From contig CAKQCB010000001.1 of assembly GCA_934216615.1 (NCBI GenBank), positions 372,001 through 436,000 of the forward strand: a DNA stretch of 64,000 nt, written 5' to 3'. The notes below the pieces were generated by a model that was given only the letters and a program-made list of their open reading frames with translations, did not search any database and was not told the DNA's origin. The stretch is from an uncultured Anaerolineae bacterium (GTDB lineage: Bacteria > Chloroflexota > Anaerolineae > Aggregatilineales > Phototrophicaceae). Shown here piece by piece: positions 1 to 8,344 of the stretch. The first letter of the stretch is position 1. Each line of letters begins with the position of its first letter. The position numbers were made by a program, and so were the translations under genes.

Positions 1-902
1 AGGATGAGGAAGATATATTTAAAACCCATTCGGTTGAGCAGTCGGCTCGCAATCAACCCCTGAATGATAAACAGGGAGATTGCCACCATTAGCTTAAAGG
101 TTCCATAAAACGCTTGCAGATCATTGACGTTTGTATATGTCGTCGAAATGTTCAGCAAAAAGTCGAATTCAATGGCATTGAGGCTGATGCCTAAGAGGAT
201 CATCGCAAAGGTGAGAAAGCGGAAAATCGGCACGTCTTTGACAAAACCAACGCCTTCTTTTAAGGCGTCGAAGAACGTTTCACCTTCGCGCTTGCGCTGA
301 ACTTTGCCCACAGGGATTCTGCGTAGAAATAAAAATAAGACGGCCCCGCATAATAAAATTACGACGCCACTCAGTAAAAGTAATTGGTAGCTGGCTTCGA
401 TGGTTTGCGCCAAACCAGCCGAAATCGCATTTCCGCTCATGCCACCTACGAAGGCCGCGATTCCTAAAATAGGAAAAAGTCGTTTTGCTTCTGCGATGGA
501 AAAAATATCGTTGGCAAGTGTCCATACCGTCAGGGGGAGTACCAGATATTGCTGATCATTGACAACCAGCAGGATACCGTACAATACATCGCTGGCATGC
601 CCAGAGATGAACAGAAAGTAGGCGGTGAAATAAAAAATACAAAAACACCCATATAAAATGAGTGCTAATGATCCGCGCCTTGTTCGGTCAACAAACAGCG
701 TATAAACACCCGATGTGACAATGATGATTGCCATATCGATAGCCCACACAATTAATAATTCTCGAGCGCCAATGTTGCTCACAAATCCGCTGGTCGCAAC
801 CACTTCGTTCAGTTCGAGAATCATCGCATTAAAAAATAGCAGAAATGCGAGTAATAGAAAGCGACTGCGTTCCGCAGAACCTATCTTGAGCAACTTGAAC
901 AT
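1..902 (-). CDS. Membrane transporter, MFS/Npt1-Npt2 (ADP/ATP carrier-like) family, partial
   Basis: The reading frame opens with ATG at 902 and runs leftward off the window, so only the first 300 codons are visible. The protein has a run of hydrophobic helices and the stretch LANDIFSIAEAKRLFPILG followed by a glycine-rich helix. That pattern is typical of bacterial relatives of the nucleotide (ADP/ATP) translocases within the MFS-like fold. The start codon shares one base with the speD stop (TAATG), so the two genes are probably translationally coupled. The substrate cannot be inferred; many bacterial members of this family have no known substrate. The family call comes from recalled sequence character, not a search. 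Confidence 0.6.
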   Translation of the reverse strand, partial: MFKLLKIGSAERSRFLLLAFLLFFNAMILELNEVVATSGFVSNIGARELLIVWAIDMAIIIVTSGVYTLFVDRTRRGSLALILYGCFCIFYFTAYFLFISGHASDVLYGILLVVNDQQYLVLPLTVWTLANDIFSIAEAKRLFPILGIAAFVGGMSGNAISAGLAQTIEASYQLLLLSGVVILLCGAVLFLFLRRIPVGKVQRKREGETFFDALKEGVGFVKDVPIFRFLTFAMILLGISLNAIEFDFLLNISTTYTNVNDLQAFYGTFKLMVAISLFIIQGLIASRLLNRMGFKYIFLI

Positions 903-1312
903 TATTTAATTAAACCCCTGCGGAATTCGAGATAAGTAATATCAGCTGCCTGCAATTTAGTCTTGGTAATCTCAAGAATTTGGGGCAGGTTGATATTTTC
1001 AATACACACAACAAGATCAACGGCCGCAAAGCCGTTTTCGGGCCATGTATGAATGGATAAATGCGACGCGCCAACAATCATAAATGCGGTGATTCCATGA
1101 GGTGAAAAATGATGGGAATCTTCTTTCATAACTTCGGTAGGCATCGCCTGCGCAATATCCCGCAGTAAACTTTCTGCAATTTGGATGTCATTCAAGGCCT
1201 CGAAAGGAGAACCTGTAGTTTCAATGATAATATGCCTAATGAGATAATGGGGTGTTATGTTTGGTAAATTGGAATTAGTTTCCATTTCTTTATTGATAAT
1301 GTGTTTTTCCAA
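902..1312 (-). CDS. speD: S-adenosylmethionine decarboxylase proenzyme (SpeD family)
   Basis: A 136-residue protein of the short bacterial/archaeal SpeD type. These pyruvoyl enzymes decarboxylate S-adenosylmethionine to make the aminopropyl donor for spermidine. The core motif SHLSIHTWPENGFAAVDL is present. Ser83 would become the pyruvoyl group after self-cleavage, His88 matches the processing histidine and Cys103 the catalytic cysteine. The residue before the cleavage serine is Ala82, where the family normally has Glu (ESH). An AGGTG ribosome site lies 8 bases before the ATG at 1312. The N-terminus has about 20 extra residues with alternative Met starts. The gene is coupled to the downstream transporter; no spermidine synthase is visible here. 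Confidence 0.85.
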   Translation of the reverse strand: MEKHIINKEMETNSNLPNITPHYLIRHIIIETTGSPFEALNDIQIAESLLRDIAQAMPTEVMKEDSHHFSPHGITAFMIVGASHLSIHTWPENGFAAVDLVVCIENINLPQILEITKTKLQAADITYLEFRRGLIK

Positions 1313-1433
1313 TGTGGTTTCACCTATCTAATCACAAGTATTACCGTGAGTGTAACGTAGTTTGAAGTGCTTAAGCAATTAAGAATTGGGTATATTTTTA
1401 TTTTCACGTCTAGAAAGGGGATTGGCCCAAATA

Positions 1434-2459
1434 ATGCGTCAATATATTGCCGAAGTGATCGTTGGCTTAGAACAATTTGCAGTTCAAGAACTCAAACAGC
1501 ACTTAAATAAAAAAGGTTCTTTACGCATCCAATATATAGATAAGGGTGAAATCACCTTTGAAACTGATGCTTCTTTAAAAACCCTCCACTTGTTGCGTAG
1601 TGTTCAATCTATATCTCGACGGCTTACCTTAGATGTCCCACGTCCCAAGGCATTGTTAGGCAACCAGCAAATGGGGTGGATTCTTGAGGATGCGCAAGAA
1701 ATTTTAAAAGAGGGTAGGGGTAGTTTTAAAACACTGTCGATTGCCGCTGCTGGTTCAGAATCCAGTGTGATGCAGCGCATAAAGCAAGAGTTGTCTCAGC
1801 GTTTAAGCCTGCAACCCGCCGAAACAGGTGATTTTGTCGTGCGGATTCGCCCAAATCCTTCAAATAGGGGAGGGTGGCAGGTTTTAATGCGTACAACACC
1901 TCGCCCGTTGGCAACCCGCACATGGCGAAATCAGAATTTTGAAGGTGCTTTAAATGCAACCATCGCCTACACCATGATCCAGATACTTTTTAAGACTGGA
2001 GCGAAAGGCAATATTCTAAATTTAGGGTCTGGTTCCGGTACTTTTCTAGCAGAATTTGGCACATCAAGCACCGCGAATGAGATATGGGGGCTTGAAATTG
2101 ACCCCTTGCTCATTGATTTGAGTCGAAAAAACCTCACTCACAAACAACAAACACGCCTCATTCAGGGTGATTTTAGGAAAATTCCGTTGGGGTCAGGTTC
2201 AATCGATGCCTTGATTTCTGATTTACCCTTTGGTCAAAAGGTCGGTACGCACCAAGAAAACTTAAAGCTCTACCCAAAGATACTTGAAGAAGCTTACAGA
2301 ATGAGTAGGGCAAGTGGAAAATTTCTTTTCATCACGCATGAAATCAAGCTCATAAGCGCGCTTCTGAGGGGAAATGACCGATGGCACTTAGAAGCAGAAT
2401 ATCCAGTTGTCCAACGGGGTTTGCACCCGCACATCTATCTCCTAGGCAAAAATGATTAA
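1434..2459 (+). CDS. THUMP-domain RNA methyltransferase (TrmN/Trm14-like)
   Basis: About 341 residues from the ATG at 1434; a TTG at 1386 could add 16 residues. The N-terminal half (about residues 50-150) resembles a THUMP RNA-binding region. The C-terminal half is a Rossmann methyltransferase with the SAM loop NLGSGSGTFLAEFG and the catalytic motif DLPFGQ near residue 265. DxPFG-type motifs are typical of guanine-N2 methyltransferases that modify tRNA position 6 or related sites. The exact target base cannot be read from the sequence. The gene ends in a 4-base convergent overlap with the LON-domain gene. Confidence 0.72.
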   Translation: MRQYIAEVIVGLEQFAVQELKQHLNKKGSLRIQYIDKGEITFETDASLKTLHLLRSVQSISRRLTLDVPRPKALLGNQQMGWILEDAQEILKEGRGSFKTLSIAAAGSESSVMQRIKQELSQRLSLQPAETGDFVVRIRPNPSNRGGWQVLMRTTPRPLATRTWRNQNFEGALNATIAYTMIQILFKTGAKGNILNLGSGSGTFLAEFGTSSTANEIWGLEIDPLLIDLSRKNLTHKQQTRLIQGDFRKIPLGSGSIDALISDLPFGQKVGTHQENLKLYPKILEEAYRMSRASGKFLFITHEIKLISALLRGNDRWHLEAEYPVVQRGLHPHIYLLGKND

Positions 2460-3121
2460 TTGGATGAGAAGGGGAATGCGTTTGATTTTGTATCCGGCTC
2501 ATTTTCCATAACCTGATTGATGATGAGTTCATGACGATATGACTTATAGAGCCGATTGATCAATGTTGATACATCAGGGCTTTCTAAAAGTTGTTGTTTT
2601 TCAATGGCATCCACTTTTAAGATCATCGCCGCAAAATAAGCGATGTGATGCGGTGCATTAGGAAGGTTGTTTTCACGAATATCCGGCGTGTTCCGTGTTT
2701 TCGTCAAACGTTGCAAATATTGTTCGATCATTTTACGCAGCTGAATGACACGTTCATTCGCAAGCTGTGAAACCGTCCGTTCCATCGGCATGTATTCAAT
2801 ATTGGCCGCTAAATAAGGATACGAATAATCCAACTGTAAAATGCGAAAGCGATCCGTACCAACAGCATCAATATTGAGCTTGCCAGCATTTAGTGGATGC
2901 ACGCGTTTTATCTGCGCAAGACAGCCAATTAAATGTGGATGCGTTGGCATATACGGATGAGCGACTTCAGTGCCGGATTGGATCAGCGTTACGCCGAACG
3001 GCTCATTTTGATCTACACATTCCTTGACCATCTGTTTATAGCGATCTTCAAAAATATGCAGATGCAAAGGCATACTCGGAAACAAAACGGTGTTTAATGG
3101 AAATACGGGTACTGTTGGCAT
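2456..3121 (-). CDS. LON substrate-binding domain protein
   Basis: A 221-residue protein that starts MPTVPVFPLNTVLFP and continues with LHIFEDRYKQMV. This is the classic opening of the N-terminal substrate-binding domain of Lon (PF02190). The AAA and protease domains are absent, so this is a stand-alone LON-domain protein. Such proteins are widespread, and their role, possibly substrate recruitment, is not established. I chose ATG 3121 over an upstream in-frame GTG (3130) because the conserved sequence starts directly there. The helical C-terminal half, about residues 110-200, fits the second lobe of the domain. Confidence 0.8.
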   Translation of the reverse strand: MPTVPVFPLNTVLFPSMPLHLHIFEDRYKQMVKECVDQNEPFGVTLIQSGTEVAHPYMPTHPHLIGCLAQIKRVHPLNAGKLNIDAVGTDRFRILQLDYSYPYLAANIEYMPMERTVSQLANERVIQLRKMIEQYLQRLTKTRNTPDIRENNLPNAPHHIAYFAAMILKVDAIEKQQLLESPDVSTLINRLYKSYRHELIINQVMENEPDTKSNAFPFSSN

Positions 3122-3206
3122 AATCACCACTTCAAGCGCTCATCAAAATATACTTTTATTATTATGGCGCGATACTGTGTGTTTAGACAACTATTTTCCC
3201 ACGAAA

Positions 3207-3241
3207 ATTACTCATGATAATGCTACTTATCATGGAGTAAT
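3207..3241. promoter_or_regulatory. AT-rich inverted repeat upstream of the LON-domain gene
   Basis: The left arm ATTACTCATGATAA (3207-3220) pairs with the right arm TTATCATGGAGTAAT (3227-3241) across a 6-base spacer, with one unpaired G in the right arm. No T-run follows on either strand, so it is not a typical terminator. It lies in the 199-base gap between the end of the transporter gene and the start of the LON-domain gene and may be an operator. Nothing else recognisable is in this gap. Confidence 0.4.
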
Positions 3242-3320
3242 TACCTTTATAGGATCGATTGTAGGAAAAGTAACAGTTTAATTTTGTCACCATAAAGGAT
3301 TCGCCCATTTCAGGATCGAT

Positions 3321-4055
3321 TTAGTTTGTTACGCGAAATGGATTGAATGACGTGTTATGGTCATACACATCGACATTTTCGGCCTGTTTAATCGAACTGA
3401 TCGTGTGCAATGTCAATGGTGTCAAAATGACTTCTAACGCGACCTTGAAAATATAATTCGTCACAATCAATGGAATCACTTGTTCCGCAGGAAAAACACC
3501 CAACAATACCGCAATGACAATGAAGATACTGGTGTCAACCGCTTGTCCAACCAAGGTGCTTCCAATGGTGCGCACCCATAAAAATCGCCCGTTTGTCCGT
3601 ATTTTCAGCTTCGCTAACACATAACTGTTGCTGAATTCCCCTGCAAAATAGGCCACCAAACTGGCGACAATTAACCCACTCACACCGCCCAGAATCGCCT
3701 GATACGCGCTGTCACCCGCATAGGTTTGCCACAGCCCTTCCCCTGGAAGCTGCCCTGCCAACCAAACAAAGAACCCTGTAAGTGCAGTGGCAAAAAAACC
3801 CATCCAGATCACCCTGCGCGACCGGCGATACCCATAAACCTCGGTTAAAATGTCCCCAAAGATATAAGAAATTGGGAAAACGAGGGTTCCTGCATCAAAA
3901 ATGAGGGGGATTCCAGCGATAGACGTGTTTAAATCGATGATTTTTGCGCTACTCAGGATGTTGCTGATCAACAAAACAGTGACGAATACCCCAGTTATGA
4001 TATCTAAATACTTAAATTGTGTATTTTCTGGCGCTTGATGAGATGCTGAACTCAT
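3321..4055 (-). CDS. yhhQ: Queuosine precursor transporter (YhhQ/VUT family)
   Basis: A 244-residue integral membrane protein with about six hydrophobic helices. Family hallmarks include the region LISNILSSAKI near residue 30, the motif IFGDILTEVYGYRRSRR near residues 65-80 and a C-terminal half ending in TNYIFKVALEVILTP. YhhQ proteins import the queuosine precursors preQ0/preQ1 for tRNA modification. The gene diverges from the IMPACT-family gene with only 76 bases between the start codons. I see no preQ1 riboswitch in that short leader. Confidence 0.85.
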   Translation of the reverse strand: MSSASHQAPENTQFKYLDIITGVFVTVLLISNILSSAKIIDLNTSIAGIPLIFDAGTLVFPISYIFGDILTEVYGYRRSRRVIWMGFFATALTGFFVWLAGQLPGEGLWQTYAGDSAYQAILGGVSGLIVASLVAYFAGEFSNSYVLAKLKIRTNGRFLWVRTIGSTLVGQAVDTSIFIVIAVLLGVFPAEQVIPLIVTNYIFKVALEVILTPLTLHTISSIKQAENVDVYDHNTSFNPFRVTN

Positions 4056-4131
4056 GATTCATTCTCTGAAAATGGCGAGTAAAAAGGATAGAATCTATTG
4101 TGGCATGCACAGACAAGTAGAACAAGTGAAA

Positions 4132-4746
4132 ATGAGTAAAGGTTATCAAATTCCAAAAGGCACCCACCGTACAGAGATCATGGTGTCTAATTCGCGGTTT
4201 GTGGTCACCGTGGGGCTTGCGCCTACGGTAGAAGAAGCGCGCGCATTTATCCAAGTAGTAAGAGAAGAAATGCCCACAGCGAACCATCATGTTTATGGGT
4301 TTCGTGTCGGCTTTGGCGGGTCTGTTATCGAAGGCATGAGCGATGATGGAGAGCCTTCCGGTACGTCCGGCCCTCCTACTCTCGCGGTATTACGTGGTTC
4401 GGATATTGGCGACATTGTTTTGGTAACGACCCGTTTCTTCGGCGGGACAAAGCTCGGCACAGGGGGTTTAGTGCGTGCTTATACTGATGCTGCTAAAGAA
4501 GGTTTGGCTCAGCTTGCCACCGAACTAAAAGTGGATAAATCAACCCTTCATTTAAAACTGCCCTACCCTATTTATCAGCAAGTAGCGCGTCTACTTCAAC
4601 AATATGATGCTGAAATTGTGGATGAGCAGTTTCAAGCTGATGTTGAAATCAGATTCATCGTCTTAGCAGACCAAGTAGAAGCCTTAACCAACGCCATCAT
4701 TGAACTGAGTTCCGGCACTGTTCACCCTACCCTCTTGGATGATTAG
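4132..4746 (+). CDS. yigZ: IMPACT (UPF0029/YigZ) family protein
   Basis: About 204 residues from ATG 4132. Two in-frame upstream ATGs (4054, 4105) lack better ribosome sites and would overlap the divergent promoter region. The N-terminal domain carries the family signature SDDGEPSGTSGPPTL followed by TRFFGGTKLGTGGLVRAYTDA. The C-terminal approximately 70 residues match the smaller domain of YigZ-like proteins. The molecular role of bacterial members is unclear, although a link to translation is suggested by the eukaryotic IMPACT protein. The gene ends in a 4-base convergent overlap (TTAG) with the LCP gene. Confidence 0.85.
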   Translation: MSKGYQIPKGTHRTEIMVSNSRFVVTVGLAPTVEEARAFIQVVREEMPTANHHVYGFRVGFGGSVIEGMSDDGEPSGTSGPPTLAVLRGSDIGDIVLVTTRFFGGTKLGTGGLVRAYTDAAKEGLAQLATELKVDKSTLHLKLPYPIYQQVARLLQQYDAEIVDEQFQADVEIRFIVLADQVEALTNAIIELSSGTVHPTLLDD

Positions 4747-6050
4747 CCTTCGCCACCTTCTGGGTTTGCTACAGGCTCGGGCGTTGAAGGTGGCTGTACC
4801 GCGTATGTACAGGAATAGTAGGAACCACCAATCACCACACGGAAATCAACATCGCGGTTTGCATCTGGCTCGATGATGACCGCACTGTCTTGGATGCGTA
4901 ATGCGGTTTGGATTTCACCTAAACTGCTTCCTTTTGTTTGCCCCGTGAAGTCATACAAGGCCGTCTGGCCTTGATATTGTGCGGCTGGTGAGCCTAAAAC
5001 GGGTACAAACCCTTCCCATGCAAGACGATCTGCCGCGACACGATCCATCCCTGCGATGCCTGTCGCATTGATGATTTCGACGCGCGCCCCTTCTTGAACC
5101 AATTGGCTTTCAGTTGGGGGTGTGTACATATTTCGGATCAGTTGTGCAATTGCCTCATAATTCGGCGCTTGGACGCTGGAACCTTCGGGCGACATCCAAG
5201 AACGCACCTCGATGTTCGGGCGGAATGTATAAGAAGCGATTTGGCTTGTATTAATGGATGTCGCTAATGGAAGTAACCCGGCCATCACATCAAACGGGAT
5301 ATTGGTTTGAACGGTTTCTAATACCTGCCCCCAAACGTCAGTGAGCTGTTCAAACAGGTTTAATTCGCGAATACGTCGCCATGTCGCGCGCAAAACGGCT
5401 TGTTGACGACGACCTCTATCAAAGTCACTACTGGTACGGCGACTGCGCACATACCATAAGGCCAAATCACCATCCATTGTATGCAAGCCAACAGGCAGTG
5501 TATACATCTCCCAGTTTTCTTCCACATTCGGGTCCAATTCTGGGTCGATCAAACGCCAATCTTGAATAGCACAATCTACAGCGACGGTAAGCCCGCCTAG
5601 ATTATTGATGATCTCTTTGAAGCCTTCAAAATTGACGCGCGCCCAATAGTCAATTTCTATGCCGAGGTTATAACGGATGGTATCGATAAGAAGTTGAGCA
5701 CCACTCCCCTGCTCTGCCAACTCACCATACCCATATGCCGAATTGATGCGATACACCCGTTGACCCGGAATATAGACGTATAAGTCACGGGGCAAAGAAA
5801 GGATCGACACGGTGCCAGCCGTTTGGTTTACCGAAACGATCATCAAAACATCGGTGCGTCCAGAATTTGTACTCACCGATGTGTCACTACCCAGCAACAA
5901 AAAATTGATGATGTGGTATTCCCCTTCATCCACGAGCGGAACGGATTCTGGAATATCATCAGGGCTGACGTTGGTCGGTTCTTGGGCATAGGTGATGGTT
6001 GTAATACAGAAGACAATAATGACGCTGACAAACAAACGAAAGTGGCGCAT
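4743..6050 (-). CDS. LytR-CpsA-Psr (LCP) family cell-wall glycopolymer transferase
   Basis: About 435 residues with an N-terminal signal/anchor helix (RLFVSVIIVFCITTITYA). The LCP catalytic domain spans about residues 45-240. It contains SGRTDVLMIVS, the SLPRDLYVYIP segment with its conserved Arg-Asp, RINSAYGYGE and the FDRGRRQQ motif that contacts the polyprenyl pyrophosphate substrate. A C-terminal LytR_C-like domain follows, about residues 315-405. These enzymes attach polymers from undecaprenyl carriers to peptidoglycan outside the membrane. GTG 6059 is an alternative start three codons upstream. Confidence 0.88.
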   Translation of the reverse strand: MRHFRLFVSVIIVFCITTITYAQEPTNVSPDDIPESVPLVDEGEYHIINFLLLGSDTSVSTNSGRTDVLMIVSVNQTAGTVSILSLPRDLYVYIPGQRVYRINSAYGYGELAEQGSGAQLLIDTIRYNLGIEIDYWARVNFEGFKEIINNLGGLTVAVDCAIQDWRLIDPELDPNVEENWEMYTLPVGLHTMDGDLALWYVRSRRTSSDFDRGRRQQAVLRATWRRIRELNLFEQLTDVWGQVLETVQTNIPFDVMAGLLPLATSINTSQIASYTFRPNIEVRSWMSPEGSSVQAPNYEAIAQLIRNMYTPPTESQLVQEGARVEIINATGIAGMDRVAADRLAWEGFVPVLGSPAAQYQGQTALYDFTGQTKGSSLGEIQTALRIQDSAVIIEPDANRDVDFRVVIGGSYYSCTYAVQPPSTPEPVANPEGGEG

Positions 6051-6193
6051 GATGTTCACTCTACTTTAGGTAACTGCTTTTAAACTGCACATATGATTTG
6101 TTTTTACGTTACAGAAAGTTTTTGAAATTGAGAAGTGGATGTAGTGAAGTCAATGTGATTCCGTTGCCTTGGCGTAGCCGTTGCGTATGAAAT

Positions 6194-6227
6194 AAAAAAA
6201 CGGCGAGAATTTCTTCCGCCGTTTTTA
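6194..6227 (-). terminator. Intrinsic terminator after the SH3b gene
   Basis: AAAACGGCG and CGCCGTTTT form a stem around an approximately 12-base loop, with A/T tracts on both sides. It sits just past the stop of the minus-strand SH3b gene, so it most likely ends that transcript. The rest of the 203-base gap holds only the LCP promoter region. Confidence 0.75.
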
Positions 6228-6253
6228 AACTACTTAGCTAATGAAGTATGAAT

Positions 6254-6910
6254 TTAATAGCCGTAAGCGCTGGTCAAAAGTGGGATGTTGTCATAAACAC
6301 CACGGAACACGGTGTATTCTGCGGCAACCCAACCACGACCGAACGCACCATCAACCAAGTACCAAACACCATCGGTTGTTACACCCACAGGGGCCAAAGA
6401 GGTGCCACCGGGGACAGAGGTCAAAATGGTGTATTGTCCACCCGGCCCAGAACGTACATTCAAACGCCCTGTGTTCACGATGATTTCAGGATATTGTAAT
6501 TCTGCCACAGGTAAAGTTGTCCCTGGTGACGTTGTGGGCAGTGCAATCGAATTTGGAACTTGAACAGCGGGGGTAGCCACAGGAGGCGCGCTCACAAGCG
6601 GAACATACGAGAAGTTGCCACGGGGTAATGTAAAGCTAATATCGACCCAACCAGCACCCGCTGCAGTTGCGACCAAATACCATGAATTGTTGCTATTGGT
6701 GCCCAAAACAGGAACTTCTGTGCCACCGCGTACCACCGTCACAACAGAATATTGTGGCCCAGGGCCGGAACGCACATTCAACGCCCCTGTATTAATGACC
6801 AAAATCGGCTGGGCAAGTTGCTGAGCATCCACAACTTGAACCTTGTTCAATGCAAAAAAGAGTACAAATACAAACAGACTGAGACCAAATAAACGCAGGG
6901 TGTGTTTCAT
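6254..6910 (-). CDS. Secreted protein with two SH3b (SH3_3) domains
   Basis: About 218 residues. Start ATG 6910 is supported by AGGAG seven bases upstream. A signal peptide (LFGLSLFVFVLFFALNKVQVVDA) is followed by two tandem bacterial SH3 repeats. The first begins VINTGALNVRSGPGPQYSVV and the second IVNTGRLNVRSGPGGQYTIL, and each ends with a WYLV...GWV strand pattern. The linker is rich in Pro, Thr and Val. No enzymatic domain is present. Such proteins bind the cell wall or peptides; the ligand is unknown. Confidence 0.85.
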   Translation of the reverse strand: MKHTLRLFGLSLFVFVLFFALNKVQVVDAQQLAQPILVINTGALNVRSGPGPQYSVVTVVRGGTEVPVLGTNSNNSWYLVATAAGAGWVDISFTLPRGNFSYVPLVSAPPVATPAVQVPNSIALPTTSPGTTLPVAELQYPEIIVNTGRLNVRSGPGGQYTILTSVPGGTSLAPVGVTTDGVWYLVDGAFGRGWVAAEYTVFRGVYDNIPLLTSAYGY

Positions 6911-7144
6911 AAAAGTTCTCCTGTTCAAGCTGCGGAAGAATGAGTAAATCACCTTAATTTTAAGATAGTATAGGTGAAATCTGCTAATATTGCAGTAAAG
7001 TCCTTATGGTGAAAAAGTCTTAGTTCATATGCAAAGCGTTGGTTTAGCGAAGTTTTCCCGTAGTTGAAGCGTGCTATGAATATTTGTTATTGTGAAAGGA
7101 AGTTCTTTTTATCACGTCATGATTTTGCTTTTTAGGAGTACACA

Positions 7145-8185
7145 ATGAAGTTTAATCGGGCAGTCTCCATCCTTACGATGAGCTTATTCACGTTAGTCGC
7201 CCCCTTAATGGCCGTCAATGCGAATGATTGCACGAATTGCAGCCCTATCACCGTAAGCGCAGAAACAATCGCTTCTTACTCTAATAACGCCATCCAACTT
7301 GCTCCAAATGAAGACTATCTCTATGATCGTCGTTATGTTCGTGTCTCTCAAGCCATCGACATTTTTGATGCGCCGAATGGCAACGTCATTTCGTCGCTCG
7401 CCGCAGGGTATAACTATTTGACCACATGGGCGCCTGAAGGTGAATGGACGCGCATCAATGAAGGTCAATGGGTACGTAGTGAGTTTCTTACACAAGCATC
7501 ACCCAGTCGTTTTTCAGGTCTTTTACTGCCGGAAGGCTTGCCAGAATTTACGGTCGGTTGGTTACTACGTCACACGGTGCCAAGCCGAACCGCTGGCGCG
7601 GAACCGCTGGATGCAGATCAAAACAACCTGCTCTTGCGCTATCATGTGATCAATCTGTTTGAGACGCAAGTTGTCGATGGTTGGGAATGGTACAAGATCG
7701 GCGAAGATCAATGGGTGCATCAACACAATGTCGCCCGCGTACTTCCCGTAGACCGCCCTGAAGAAGTCGAAACAGAAAAATGGGTCAGCATCGACTTATA
7801 CGAACAAGTTGCGATTGCGTATGAAGGTGATAGCCCTGTTTTTGCAACACTCATTTCTTCCGGCCTTGCCGAATGGCCGACCAATGAAGGCGTCTTTGAA
7901 GTCTATATTCGTTATCCACGCACCATTATGAGCGGTGCGGCAGGACGGCCAGATTTCTACTATCTTGAAGAAGTACCTTGGACTCAATATTTTGATGGCG
8001 ACATCGGCCTGCATGGTACTTACTGGCATGATGGTTTTGGTTACCGTGCCAGTCACGGATGTGTGAACTTATCCATCACAGATTCAGCGTGGATGTATAA
8101 CTGGGCGGCAAGTGAATTTGATTTCACGGTTTCCAATGACACAGGCGCCGCGGTCTATGTCTTTAGCAGTGGTGAATATCGCTAA
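7145..8185 (+). CDS. L,D-transpeptidase (YkuD family) with SH3-like N-terminal region
   Basis: A 346-residue protein with a signal peptide at residues 1-27. The first two thirds contain two SH3b-like stretches (YVRVSQAIDIFDAPNG near 65, then HVINLFETQVVDGWEWYKIG near 167). The YkuD catalytic domain covers about residues 215-342. His290 (GLHGTYWHDG) and the signature SHGCVNL with His304 and Cys306 are intact, so it should be active in forming 3-3 peptidoglycan cross-links or anchoring proteins. AGGAG precedes the ATG by five bases. It is transcribed alone, between a divergent promoter region (6911-7144) and its own terminator. Confidence 0.9.
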   Translation: MKFNRAVSILTMSLFTLVAPLMAVNANDCTNCSPITVSAETIASYSNNAIQLAPNEDYLYDRRYVRVSQAIDIFDAPNGNVISSLAAGYNYLTTWAPEGEWTRINEGQWVRSEFLTQASPSRFSGLLLPEGLPEFTVGWLLRHTVPSRTAGAEPLDADQNNLLLRYHVINLFETQVVDGWEWYKIGEDQWVHQHNVARVLPVDRPEEVETEKWVSIDLYEQVAIAYEGDSPVFATLISSGLAEWPTNEGVFEVYIRYPRTIMSGAAGRPDFYYLEEVPWTQYFDGDIGLHGTYWHDGFGYRASHGCVNLSITDSAWMYNWAASEFDFTVSNDTGAAVYVFSSGEYR

Positions 8186-8220
8186 AAGGCCACCTCACGC
8201 ATCTTAGAAAACTGAAACTT

Positions 8221-8257
8221 AAAAAGACCGTTTGATATGCACAACGGTCTTTTTTTA
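8221..8257 (+). terminator. Intrinsic terminator after the L,D-transpeptidase gene
   Basis: AAAAAGACCGTT and AACGGTCTTTTT form a strong stem around TGATATGCAC, followed by a T-run. It lies 36 bases past the stop codon. Confidence 0.9.
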
Positions 8258-8344
8258 TGGATATTCCTATTGTTTAAAGGGAAATTCGCGCTAAGATGAA
8301 GCGCTTATCACACTTCTATTACATGTCATCTTGGAGACTTGCGC

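Noticed and set aside
4056..4131. preQ1 riboswitch in front of the queuosine-precursor transporter gene
   Set aside because: The 76-base gap shows no preQ1-type pseudoknot pattern I can recognise.
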